A stretch of DNA of 64,000 bases. Origin: SHWB01 sp050246875 (GTDB lineage: Bacteria > Pseudomonadota > Alphaproteobacteria > UBA6615). Below the pieces are notes generated by a model. The model had not been told where the DNA came from and did no database searches. It saw only the letters and a program-made list of their open reading frames with translations. This document shows, piece after piece, positions 56,781 through 64,000 of this stretch (positions are counted from its first letter, which is position 1; every line of letters begins with the position of its first letter). The position numbers were made by a program, and so were the translations under genes. The DNA is taken from positions 1 to 64,000 of the forward strand of contig JBFWVF010000003.1 of the NCBI GenBank assembly GCA_050246875.1. Reading direction: 5' to 3'.

Positions 56781-57557
56781 TCACTCCGGGAGCTGGGCCG
56801 GGGGCAGGGCGGCGATCAGGTCGGGCGAGAGCGCGACGAAGCCGAAGATCTGCTTGACGTTGTAGAGCGTCGCGGCACGGCAAAACTCCGGCGAGGTGGT
56901 CGCCGCGCAGTCGTCGAGCAGGATCGTGTCGTAGCCGAGGAAGTTGGCGTCGGCGAGGGTGTGCAGCACGCACTGGTCGGAATTCACCCCGGCGAACAGC
57001 AGCGTCGTCACGCCGAGATTGCGCAGGATCGCGTCGAGCGGCGTGTCCCAGAAGCCGCTCATGCGGAACTTCTCGACCCGCACGTCGGCCGGCGCCGGCG
57101 CCAGCTCGTCGACGATCGCGGCGGCCCACGAGTCCTTCTCCAGCACCTTCGCGCCGGACTTCGGCAGAGGGTCGCCGAGACCGACGCCCTCGCCCGTCGG
57201 CTTGTAGACGTGCAGCAGCGACGGGCTGAGATTGAGGCGGTCGGGACGGTTGCCCCAGTTGACCCAGACCACCGGCACGCCGGCCGCCCGCAGCCGCGGC
57301 AACAGGCGCGCCAGCGGCGCGATGGGCGCCCGCGCCGGCGCGATGTCGACGCCGATATGGGCGAGCCAGCCGTCGGGGTGGCAGAAGTCGTTCTGCATGT
57401 CGATGACGACGATGGCGGTGCGCGCGAGATCGACGGTCAGCGCCTGCGGCTCGGCGGCGAAACTCGCCGGCCGCGGCGCGACGGGATCGCGCGTCAGGTC
57501 GGCCGCCAGCCGGCCGACGCGCCAGCGGTTGGCCGGCGCGCTGCCGAGCGGAATCAT
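56781..57557 (-). CDS. Isochorismatase-family cysteine hydrolase
   Basis: 258 residues. The catalytic triad is visible: Asp in IVVIDMQNDFCHPDGW near residue 54, Lys in VEKFRMSGFWDTPL near 163 and Cys in FAGVNSDQCVLHTLADANF near 195. The Q-C-V segment and DGW resemble ureidoacrylate- and N-carbamoyl-cleaving members such as RutB and biuret hydrolases, which fits a nitrogen-release step. The start overlaps the stop of the upstream oxygenase gene by ATGA. Confidence 0.88.
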   Translation of the reverse strand: MIPLGSAPANRWRVGRLAADLTRDPVAPRPASFAAEPQALTVDLARTAIVVIDMQNDFCHPDGWLAHIGVDIAPARAPIAPLARLLPRLRAAGVPVVWVNWGNRPDRLNLSPSLLHVYKPTGEGVGLGDPLPKSGAKVLEKDSWAAAIVDELAPAPADVRVEKFRMSGFWDTPLDAILRNLGVTTLLFAGVNSDQCVLHTLADANFLGYDTILLDDCAATTSPEFCRAATLYNVKQIFGFVALSPDLIAALPPAQLPE

Positions 57558-58573
57558 CGCGCCACCACCTGCGCCCGGTCGTCGTCGAGCATGGCGGCGT
57601 GGATCTTGCCCAGCACGTGGTCGATGGCCCGCACCGGCGGGTACTTCGCCGGGCGGCCGGCGCCGCGGCAGGTTGGCAGGCACTCGACCATCGCATCGCG
57701 GTTGGGGCCGGTGAAGTAGACCAGCGACAGCCGGCGCGTCGCCGTGCTGGCCGCGATGTCGCGCGGCGGATTGACGACGCGGTGCAGCGTCGAGATCCAG
57801 CGGTCGTTGGTCCAACGCGCCAGCAGGTCGCCGACATTGATGACGAAGGCGCCGTCGACCGGCCGCACGTCGATCCACTCGCCGTCGGGCAGGCACACCT
57901 GCAGCGCGCCCGGCGCGTCGTCCTGGCGCAGGATGGTCAGGCCGCCGTAGTCGCGGTGGGCGCCGTAGCGAAGCTGACCGTCCTCCGGCGTCTCTGGCTG
58001 CTCGGGATAGAGCACGGCGCGCAGCGTGCCGGAAAAGCGGTCGTACTTGTCGGCGAACCAGTCCTCCGGCAGATCGAGGGCCAGGGCCGACATCCGCATC
58101 AGGGTCTGCGTCAGCGCTTCCATCGACCAGTAGTAGTCGGTGAACGAGGCGCGCAGGCCGGCCGGTCGCTCCGGCCACAGGTTCGACTTCTGGAACTGCA
58201 TGTCGACGGGATTGGTCGGGGGCGACTGCTCAAAGCGCAGGCCCTGCACGACCAGCGCCTCGCAGAGGTCCGGCGGCGTCTCGTCGCCAAGCGTGCCCGA
58301 CACGCTTTCGACGCCGACCGGGATGTAGCCGTGCGTCTTGTCGCGCAACGGTAGCATGCAGCGCGTCTTCTCGCTGAACGGCAAGCGGAAGAAGCCGTGC
58401 GCCTGCGCCCAGGTCTGCGCGATGACGCCCTCGTCGACGCCGTGGCCGACGATGGTGGCGAAGCCCACCGTCTCGAAGGCGTCGCCGAAGGCGCGCGCGA
58501 CGCGCTGGCGCGTCGCCGCGTCGCCGTCGCGGAAGGCGGCGATGTCGATGACCGGAACGGTGATGGCGGACAT
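57554..58573 (-). CDS. Isopenicillin-N-synthase-like Fe(II)/2-oxoglutarate oxygenase (copy 1)
   Basis: 339 residues from MSAITVPVIDIAAFRDGDAA. DIOX_N domain, then the 2OG-FeII domain with iron ligands H and D in YGAHRDYGGLTIL and H in STLHRVVNPPRD, plus the 2-oxoglutarate-binding R-x-S in TRRLSLVYF. The family includes fungal thymine 7-hydroxylase and other oxygenases of N-bases, as well as unrelated hydroxylases. It is first in the operon with the isochorismatase-like enzyme and cupin 1, behind the best sigma-54-type promoter in the window. Confidence 0.92.
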   Translation of the reverse strand: MSAITVPVIDIAAFRDGDAATRQRVARAFGDAFETVGFATIVGHGVDEGVIAQTWAQAHGFFRLPFSEKTRCMLPLRDKTHGYIPVGVESVSGTLGDETPPDLCEALVVQGLRFEQSPPTNPVDMQFQKSNLWPERPAGLRASFTDYYWSMEALTQTLMRMSALALDLPEDWFADKYDRFSGTLRAVLYPEQPETPEDGQLRYGAHRDYGGLTILRQDDAPGALQVCLPDGEWIDVRPVDGAFVINVGDLLARWTNDRWISTLHRVVNPPRDIAASTATRRLSLVYFTGPNRDAMVECLPTCRGAGRPAKYPPVRAIDHVLGKIHAAMLDDDRAQVVAR

Positions 58574-58632
58574 GGCGGCGTCCTCGCGGGTCGGGCGGCA
58601 AGCGGATGTGCGGACAAGTTTGCCGACGCGAC

Positions 58633-58649
58633 CGCAAGAGACGTGCCAG
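58633..58649 (-). promoter_or_regulatory. Sigma-54-type promoter of the oxygenase-isochorismatase-cupin operon
   Basis: Minus strand CTGGCACGTCTCTTGCG is a full match to TGGCACG-N4-TTGC. It lies about 60 bases upstream of the oxygenase start at 58573. Confidence 0.8.
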
Positions 58650-58691
58650 CGACCGCAGATGCGGCGCGCGACGGGCGGGAATGCGGCCCGC

Positions 58692-58730
58692 GTGCCTGCC
58701 GATTGGGCATGGTGATCGACTGGCAGGCAC
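58692..58730. promoter_or_regulatory. Inverted repeat between divergent sigma-54 promoters
   Basis: GTGCCTGCC and GGCAGGCAC are perfect 9-base arms with 21 bases between them. The dyad lies between the two promoters of this intergenic region and is a candidate activator or repressor site. It does not match the NtrC consensus well. Confidence 0.45.
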
Positions 58731-58740
58731 ACGCCATGGC

Positions 58741-58756
58741 TGGCATGTGTCTTGCG
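58741..58756 (+). promoter_or_regulatory. Sigma-54-type promoter of the SBP2-cupin operon
   Basis: TGGCATGTGTCTTGCG matches TGGCAYG-N4-TTGC. GG (58742-58743) and GC (58754-58755) are ten bases apart. A start near 58767 would give a leader of about 28 bases. Confidence 0.78.
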
Positions 58757-58794
58757 ACCTTCCGCCCAGCATTTCCTCACGCAGAAGGACGGCG

Positions 58795-59799
58795 ATGATG
58801 ACAATGAACGTGATCGGACGCACGGCGTTGGCGGCAAGCACTCTCGCACTGCTCGCGGTGGCCGCGACGGGGCCGGCGCTGGCGCTCGACAAGGTGCGCT
58901 ACGGCCTGTCGTGGCTGCCGCAGGGCGAGCATTGCGGCTTCTTCCAGGCGCGCGACACCGGCCTCTACGAGAAGGCCGGGCTCGACGTCGAGATCGTGCC
59001 CGGCGGGCCGGGCGTCAACATGGGCATGATGGTGGCGGGCGGCCGCGTCGATTTCGGCATGGGATCGAGCTTCACCACGCTCAACCTGATCAAGCAGGAC
59101 GTGCCCGCCGTCACCGTCGCGGCGATGTTCCAGAAGAATCCGCAGACGCTCGTCGCCCACCCCGACCAGGGCATCGCCAAGCTGGAGGACCTGAAGGGCA
59201 AGCCCGTCATGGTCGCCAACTTCTCGCGCAACGAGTTCTGGCAGTTCCTCAAGGCCCGGTACGGCTTCGACGACGCCCAGCTTCGCCCCTACACTTACAA
59301 TGCCGGCCCTTTCCTCGCCGACAAGACCGCGGTGCAGCAGGGCTACGTCACCGAGGACGCCTTCTTCCTCGGCAAGGAGCTGGGCAAGCCGCCGGTGATC
59401 TTCCTGCTCGCCGACCACGGCTACGCGGCCTATGCCACGACGATCTACACCCTCGCGGCCACGGTGGCGGCGAAGCCGGACCTCGTGCAGCGCTTCGTCG
59501 ACGCCTCGATCCTCGGCTGGAAGGCCTGCATGGACGGCGATCCGACGCCGGCCAAGAAGGCCATCATGGCCGCCAACCCCGAGCACTCGGCCGAACTGTT
59601 CGACTTCAAGCTGGCGCAGATGAAGGCCTACAGCCTCGTCACCGGGGCCGAGGCCGCGACCTCGGGCATCGGCGCGATGAGCGACGCGCGCTGGAAGGAC
59701 TTCTACGAGACCATGGTGAAGGCCGGCGTCTACACGGCGGACATCGACTACAAAAAGGCCTACACGCTGGCGTTCGTGAACAAGAAGCTGGCGATGTAG
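58795..59799 (+). CDS. ABC transporter substrate-binding protein, NMT1/THI5-like (copy 2)
   Basis: 334 residues from ATG at 58795 with AAGGA before it. Signal peptide ends near ATGPALA, and the mature part starts LDKVRYGLSWLPQGEHCGFF. Binding-lobe motifs include YEKAGLDVEIVPGGPGVNMG and RVDFGMGSSFTT. The ligand pocket differs from copies 1 and 3 (for example GEHCGFF instead of AEHGGYY), so a different ligand is likely. It is followed by a cupin gene and no permease, so it must borrow one. Confidence 0.92.
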   Translation: MMTMNVIGRTALAASTLALLAVAATGPALALDKVRYGLSWLPQGEHCGFFQARDTGLYEKAGLDVEIVPGGPGVNMGMMVAGGRVDFGMGSSFTTLNLIKQDVPAVTVAAMFQKNPQTLVAHPDQGIAKLEDLKGKPVMVANFSRNEFWQFLKARYGFDDAQLRPYTYNAGPFLADKTAVQQGYVTEDAFFLGKELGKPPVIFLLADHGYAAYATTIYTLAATVAAKPDLVQRFVDASILGWKACMDGDPTPAKKAIMAANPEHSAELFDFKLAQMKAYSLVTGAEAATSGIGAMSDARWKDFYETMVKAGVYTADIDYKKAYTLAFVNKKLAM

Positions 59800-59880
59800 A
59801 GCACAGGGCCGACCGGCTGCGTGGTATCCTTCCGCTCGACCGCCGGCCCCGAGACCGGCGGCGAGCGGAGGGAAGCGGCC

Positions 59881-60504
59881 ATGAAACTGCATCCGAAGGC
59901 CGGCCAGGTTCCGGTCGACGATACACAACTGAAATATCCGCGCGCGGAGATCGAGAGTCGCTGGCTGATGCGCGAGCGGGCCGCGCGCGGCTCCGGCATG
60001 GCCTTCATCGATCAGGACATTCCCGGCCACGAGCGCGAGATCATCGACGTCGTCGGCATGGGCGTGACGGAGAACCTGGCCGACGAGGGCGCCCGCCCGA
60101 AACTCGGCACCGCCCGCGGTTTCGCCATCACCTATGTGCGCGCCGCCAACGGCAAGGGCATCGGCATGCACACCCACCCGCGCGAGGAGGAGGTGTTCAT
60201 CCCCGTCCGCGGCAACTGGGAAATCCTGTGGCTCGAGGACAGCGCGCGGCCGGAGGACGAGGCGATGATCTTCACGCTCGCACCGGGCGACGCGATCAGC
60301 GTGCCGCCGGGGGTGCAGCGCGCCTCCCGTTGCGCCTCGGACGATCCGGACGCGCTGCTCATGGTCATCATCGGCGGGCCGGACATCGGCCGTGTGCGCT
60401 GGCACGACAGCGTGCTGGAGAACGCCCGCAGGACCGGCCTCGAACTCGACGCCGACGGCTTCCTCGTCGACCGGCGCGCGCCGAAGAAGATGGCGGCAGG
60501 ATAG
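59881..60504 (+). CDS. Cupin domain protein (copy 2)
   Basis: 207 residues from ATG at 59881 with GGAGGGAAG upstream. Cupin metal site: IGMHTHPREEEVFIPVRGNW near residues 96-115 and LAPGDAISVPPGVQRASRCA near 136-155. The N-terminal ~85 residues are not part of the cupin core. Unrelated in detail to copy 1. It lies 81 bases after the substrate-binding protein on the same strand. Function unknown. Confidence 0.82.
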   Translation: MKLHPKAGQVPVDDTQLKYPRAEIESRWLMRERAARGSGMAFIDQDIPGHEREIIDVVGMGVTENLADEGARPKLGTARGFAITYVRAANGKGIGMHTHPREEEVFIPVRGNWEILWLEDSARPEDEAMIFTLAPGDAISVPPGVQRASRCASDDPDALLMVIIGGPDIGRVRWHDSVLENARRTGLELDADGFLVDRRAPKKMAAG

Positions 60505-60530
60505 CGCAGCCTGCCCCTGGCGACGCTCGT

Positions 60531-61529
60531 CTACGCCGCGTCGGCCGCCTTCATGTACTGCTTGTTGACCTTCATCATCAGGTGCTCGCCCGAAGTGGTG
60601 CGGCCGTAGCGCGGCGGATGGCCGGGGCCGGTGCAGCTCGGCAGGCACTCGACGACGGCGTCGTCGTTGGGCTGGTGGAAGAAGACAAGAGACGTGCGCG
60701 CTGCCTCCAGCGCCTTGTCGCGCGGCGGATTGACGACGCGGTGCATCGTCGACACCCAGCGGTCGTTGGTCCACTGGGCCATCAGGTCGCCGATGTTGAC
60801 GATGAACGTTCCTGGCAACGGCATCACGTCGTGCCAGCCACCCCCGGCGTCCTGAACCTGCAGGCCGCCCGGCGCGTCGCCGGTGGCGAGGATGGTCAGG
60901 CTGCCGTAGTCCGAGTGCGCGCCGGCGCGAAGCTGGCCCGGCAGCGGCGGCTCCGGCTGCGCCGGATAGTGATTGATGCAGAGCGACGTGACGTGCCGGT
61001 CGATCTTGTCGGCGAAGAAGTCGGCCGGCAGGTCGAGGGCGATGGCGAAACCCTCCATCAACGTCGCCGCCAGCCATTCCATGGCGCGGTAATAATCGGT
61101 CATCACCGGCTTCCACGCCGCCGGGCGATCCGGCCAGATGTTGGGCACGAAGAACGTGTCCCGGCGCGCGCGGTGGTAGTCGTCGTCCGGCACGTCGACA
61201 CGGCCGATCGAGAAGCGTTCGAAGAGATCCGGCGGCGTCTCGTTGTCGAGGCTGAAGGCGAGGCCCTGGCGGCCCATGGCGATGTAGCCGCGCTGCGCGC
61301 GCCCGGCCGGGACGTAGCGCAGCTTCTCTTCCATCGGCAGGGCGAACAGCCCCTCGTTGACGGTCATCGCCGCGCTGACGAGTTCGGGCGGCACGCCATG
61401 GCCCTCGACGACGAGAAAGCCGATGTCGCGACAGGCGCGGTCGATCGCCGCGGCGACGGCGCGCCTGTCCGCCGCGTCGCCGTTGCGGAGCGGTGCGAGA
61501 TCGATGAGGGGAACGGCCGATGCGGACAT
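60531..61529 (-). CDS. Isopenicillin-N-synthase-like Fe(II)/2-oxoglutarate oxygenase (copy 2)
   Basis: 332 residues from MSASAVPLIDLAPLRNGDAA. Iron ligands in AGAHSDYGSLTIL and STMHRVVNPPRDK, with R-x-S in AARTSLVFFHQ. It resembles copy 1 across its length and shares the closing CLPSC/CLPTC segment, so the two are paralogues. It is a single-gene unit divergent from SBP copy 3. A sigma-54-like sequence at 61562-61578 has a disrupted -12 half. Confidence 0.92.
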   Translation of the reverse strand: MSASAVPLIDLAPLRNGDAADRRAVAAAIDRACRDIGFLVVEGHGVPPELVSAAMTVNEGLFALPMEEKLRYVPAGRAQRGYIAMGRQGLAFSLDNETPPDLFERFSIGRVDVPDDDYHRARRDTFFVPNIWPDRPAAWKPVMTDYYRAMEWLAATLMEGFAIALDLPADFFADKIDRHVTSLCINHYPAQPEPPLPGQLRAGAHSDYGSLTILATGDAPGGLQVQDAGGGWHDVMPLPGTFIVNIGDLMAQWTNDRWVSTMHRVVNPPRDKALEAARTSLVFFHQPNDDAVVECLPSCTGPGHPPRYGRTTSGEHLMMKVNKQYMKAADAA

Positions 61530-61619
61530 GAATGCCTCCCGTGCTGAGGACAGCCCCGCCGTTCAAGAAATGCGCCAGATCGCCTCGGAGCTCGCCCGCC
61601 GCGCCGCGCGTGGCGACGC

Positions 61620-61636
61620 TGCACGACGAATGTGCA
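61620..61636. promoter_or_regulatory. NtrC-like dyad upstream of the SBP3 operon
   Basis: TGCACGACGAATGTGCA fits the TGCAC-N7-GTGCA pattern of NtrC sites exactly in both half-sites. Its centre is about 108 bases upstream of the start predicted by the sigma-54-type promoter at 61710, a usual distance for an NtrC enhancer. Confidence 0.6.
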
Positions 61637-61709
61637 GGAACTGACCAAACCTCGTGCAGGACCGGGGGCGTCGGACGCGAAAGCCAACGTCCGTGGTCCC
61701 GGCCCGATG

Positions 61710-61725
61710 TGGCACGTCGCTTGCT
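61710..61725 (+). promoter_or_regulatory. Sigma-54-type promoter of the SBP3-permease-amidohydrolase operon
   Basis: TGGCACGTCGCTTGCT is a full consensus match (TGGCACG-N4-TTGCT). GG (61711-61712) and GC (61723-61724) are ten bases apart. The start would be near 61736, about 50 bases before the ATG. Confidence 0.82.
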
Positions 61726-61786
61726 CCGTCCCCTGCAGGATCGTTCCGGCGTCACGCGCCGAAGAAAACCGCGAAGGAGCCAACGC

Positions 61787-62779
61787 ATGTCACTCGTCCG
61801 CCGCGCGCTTGCCGCGACGGCCGCTGCCGGTGCCCTCGTCGCCGCCAGCGCCACGTTTGCCGCCGCCGCCGACAAGATCACCTTCGGCACCAACTGGGTC
61901 GCCCAGGCCGAGCACGGCGGCTACTACCAGGCTGTCGTGGGCGGGCTTTACGCCGCCGCCGGCATCGACGTGACCATCCGGCCTGGCGGGCCGCGCATCG
62001 ACAATGCCCAGCTTCTGGCCGGGGGCGCGCTCGACTTCGCCATCGTCTCGAACTCGATGAACTCGCTGAATTTCGTCGAGGCCAAGGTGCCTATGGTCGC
62101 CGTCGGCGCCTTCTTCCAGAAGGATCCGCAGTGCTTCATGGCGCACAAGGGCGCCTACAAGTCGATCGCCGACATGAAGGGGGCCAAGGTCGAGATCAGC
62201 GCCGGCTCGCGCGCCACATACTGGCCGTTCCTCGTCAAGACGTTCGGCCTCAGCGACGACCAGATCCGCCCCTACAATTTCCAGATCGCGCCACTCGTCG
62301 CCGACAAGACGCTGGTGCAGCAGGGCTACATCACCGTGTCGGGCTACCAGGCCGCCGCGGCCGACATCGACGCCGACCTGTTCCACTTCTTCGACTACGG
62401 CTGGTCGAGCTACTCGGCGATCATGACCACGTCGCAGAAGCTGGTCGACGAGAACCCGGACCTCGTGAAGCGCTTCATGGATGCGACGATCAAGGGCTGG
62501 TACGCCTACCTGCACGGCGATCCGTCCAAGGCGGATGCCATGATCCTGCAGCACAATCCCGACTACACGCAGAAGAAGCTCGACGAAAGCCGCGCCGCGA
62601 TGAAGCAGTTCGGCATCGTCGAGGCTGCCGACACCGCAACCATGGGCATCGGCGCGATGACCGATGCACGGTGGAAGGACTTCTACGACAAGATGGTCGC
62701 CTCGGGCCTCTACAAGGCCGACCTCGACTACAAGAAGGCCTACACGCTGGCCTTCGTGAACAAGAAAGTGGGCATGTAG
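61787..62779 (+). CDS. ABC transporter substrate-binding protein, NMT1/THI5-like (copy 3)
   Basis: 330 residues with AAGGAG before the ATG. Signal peptide (LAATAAAGALVAASATFAAA) cleaved before ADKITF. The mature protein FGTNWVAQAEHGGYYQAVVG and GIDVTIRPGGPRIDNAQLL is closest in style to copy 1, with the shared GIGAMTDARWKDFYDK and DYKKAYTLAFVNKK end. It directly precedes a permease (stop and start adjoin), forming an import unit that lacks its own visible ATPase. Confidence 0.93.
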   Translation: MSLVRRALAATAAAGALVAASATFAAAADKITFGTNWVAQAEHGGYYQAVVGGLYAAAGIDVTIRPGGPRIDNAQLLAGGALDFAIVSNSMNSLNFVEAKVPMVAVGAFFQKDPQCFMAHKGAYKSIADMKGAKVEISAGSRATYWPFLVKTFGLSDDQIRPYNFQIAPLVADKTLVQQGYITVSGYQAAAADIDADLFHFFDYGWSSYSAIMTTSQKLVDENPDLVKRFMDATIKGWYAYLHGDPSKADAMILQHNPDYTQKKLDESRAAMKQFGIVEAADTATMGIGAMTDARWKDFYDKMVASGLYKADLDYKKAYTLAFVNKKVGM

Positions 62780-63724
62780 ATGCCCGACGGGCGCTACGAC
62801 GAGCGACCGGACATGTCGGTCATGGTTCACGAGGTGGGACAGCTCGCCCCGGTCGAACAGGAGAGGGCCGCGCCGGTCGTGGCGCGGTCCTCGACCGACG
62901 CCGACATGCCGGTGGTGCGACGCGTCGACCCGCACGAGCGGATCGAGCGAATCCTCGACTGGGCCATGCCGATCTGCATCGGCATCCTTGCCATCGCCGG
63001 CTGGTTCGCCGTGGTGCACATCAACGACATCCCGCACTACGTGCTGCCGGGGCCGGATCTCGTCGGCGGCAGCCTGTGGAACGACTGGTCGACTCTGATC
63101 GACTCGTGGTGGGTGACGATCAAGGTCTGCGTGCTGGCGCTCGGGCTGGCGGTCGCCGGCGGCGTCGGCCTCGCCATGCTGTTCACGCTGTCGCGCTGGA
63201 TCGGCCGCAGCTTCTATCCCTATGCCGTCATCCTGCAGGTGACGCCCGTGGTGGCGATCGCGCCGCTGATCATCATCTATGTCGACAACCTCTTCATCGT
63301 GCTGCTGATCTGCGCCTGGCTGGTGGCCTTCTTCCCGATTCTCTCGAACACGACGCAGGGCCTCAACTCGGCCGACCACAACCTGCTCAACCTGTTCCAG
63401 ATGTGCGGCGCCAACAAGTGGCAGGTGTTCCGCCTGCTGCGCATTCCGGGGGCGATGCCGTACTTCCTCACGGGATTTCGCATTTCCGGCGGCCTCGCGC
63501 TCATCGGCGCGATCGTCGCCGAGTTCGTCGCCGGCACCGCGGGCAGCGGCTCAGGCCTCGCCTACCGCATCCTCGAGAGCGGCTACCGGCTGAACATTCC
63601 GCGCATGTTCGCCGCGCTGATCATGATCTCGGTCACCGGCATCCTGATCTTCGCCGTCACCTCCTTCATCAGCCACCTCGTGCTGCATCGCTGGCACGAA
63701 AGCGCCATCCGGCGGGAGAACTGA
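62780..63724 (+). CDS. ABC transporter permease (SsuC/TauC-type), second copy
   Basis: 314 residues; starts directly after the SBP3 stop (ATG at 62813 is an alternative). A cytoplasmic N-terminal segment of about 60 residues precedes the six helices. Coupling loop CGANKWQVFRLLRIPGAMPY near residues 210-230, then GGLALIGAIVAEFVAGTAG. It is clearly paralogous to the permease at 50171 (shared FYPYAVILQVTPVV and SADHNL segments). Confidence 0.93.
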   Translation: MPDGRYDERPDMSVMVHEVGQLAPVEQERAAPVVARSSTDADMPVVRRVDPHERIERILDWAMPICIGILAIAGWFAVVHINDIPHYVLPGPDLVGGSLWNDWSTLIDSWWVTIKVCVLALGLAVAGGVGLAMLFTLSRWIGRSFYPYAVILQVTPVVAIAPLIIIYVDNLFIVLLICAWLVAFFPILSNTTQGLNSADHNLLNLFQMCGANKWQVFRLLRIPGAMPYFLTGFRISGGLALIGAIVAEFVAGTAGSGSGLAYRILESGYRLNIPRMFAALIMISVTGILIFAVTSFISHLVLHRWHESAIRREN

Positions 63725-63725
63725 C

Positions 63726-64000
63726 ATGGCCGGCTTCCTCGCCGTCCCGAGCGCCGGCGCATACTGGCTGACCGATGCGCGCGTCCCCGCCGTCCTCGTG
63801 GACGGCGCCCCGGCAGGCAGCACGGCCGACCGCGAGGGGCTGCTGCATCTCGACCTGCGGATCGAGGCCGGCAGGGTCGCGGCGCTGCTGCCCGCCGGCA
63901 CCGCACCCGCCGGCGCGCCGCATGCCGACCTCGACGGCGGCCAGGTCTGGCCCGGCTTCGTCGACATCCACACCCATATCGACAAGGGTCATATCTGGCC
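63726..64000 (+). CDS. Cytosine-deaminase-like amidohydrolase, 3' end outside window
   Basis: The first 91 residues are present and the frame is open at the window end. After a beta-sandwich start, WPGFVDIHTHIDKGHIW holds the metal-binding H-x-H and the D-K that mark the cytosine deaminase/N-ethylammeline-type amidohydrolases. It should deaminate a pyrimidine- or triazine-like base. It starts two bases after the permease stop, so it is part of the sigma-54 operon and gives the best clue to a nitrogen-base substrate. Confidence 0.82.
   Translation, partial: MAGFLAVPSAGAYWLTDARVPAVLVDGAPAGSTADREGLLHLDLRIEAGRVAALLPAGTAPAGAPHADLDGGQVWPGFVDIHTHIDKGHIW

Noticed and set aside
61562..61578. Sigma-54-like sequence on the minus strand upstream of the oxygenase at 60531
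   Set aside because: CTGGCGCATTTCTTGAA keeps the -24 GG, but the invariant -12 C is A and the -24 half is GGCGC. It may be a decayed promoter but does not meet the standard used for the six reported sites.

Overview
The window is very GC-rich and densely packed, with many ATGA or GTGA start/stop overlaps. It looks like the chromosome of an alphaproteobacterium, probably of the Rhodospirillales/Hyphomicrobiales type. The evidence is an F1-only ATP synthase operon (atpHAGDC) next to priA, the fsa-DUF484-xerC run, and the order rplU-rpmA-obgE-proB-proA-nadD-rsfS-rlmH-gpm-envC-ctpA-yibQ-rppH. The species cannot be named from what is seen.

Layout. 0-6.6 kb is accessory DNA: the end of a YeeE/YedE-type membrane protein, a secreted nuclease, a RecD2-type helicase, an unknown protein, and a four-gene serine-recombinase cassette whose genes all overlap by ATGA. 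The cassette ends about 300 bp from the 3' end of a tRNA-Ser(CGA) gene. 7-19.3 kb is a conserved housekeeping block (ribosomal proteins, Obg, proline and NAD synthesis, ribosome silencing, cell-wall hydrolysis control, RppH). 19.4-25.4 kb holds a ferritin-like protein and a complete type I restriction-modification operon (hsdM-hsdS-hsdR). 25.6-31.3 kb holds a hydantoinase/oxoprolinase pair (hyuA-hyuB), an alpha/beta hydrolase and a divergent LysR regulator. 31.5-41.3 kb is core again: the F1 ATPase, PriA, a transaldolase-like aldolase, DUF484 and XerC. 41.3-45.6 kb is an RND efflux pump and its adaptor.

The most interesting part is 45.8-64 kb. It encodes xanthine-dehydrogenase-type and guanine-deaminase-type enzymes, two tandem Rieske oxygenases, three NMT1/THI5-like substrate-binding proteins, two ABC permeases, one ATPase, a creatininase-family amidohydrolase, an isochorismatase-fold hydrolase, two cupins, two isopenicillin-N-synthase-like Fe(II)/2-oxoglutarate oxygenases and the start of a cytosine-deaminase-like amidohydrolase. 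Six intergenic sites match the sigma-54 -24/-12 consensus with exact GG-N10-GC spacing. Each is correctly oriented and lies just upstream of one of these transcription units. Two NtrC-like dyads lie in the same intergenic regions. My inference is a nitrogen-controlled regulon for uptake and oxidative/hydrolytic breakdown of one or more N-heterocycles (purine-, pyrimidine- or related compounds). The substrate is unknown, and no sigma-54 activator gene is visible in the window.

Several intergenic spaces carry short dispersed inverted repeats of two families. One copy supplies the apparent start codon of a transporter gene.
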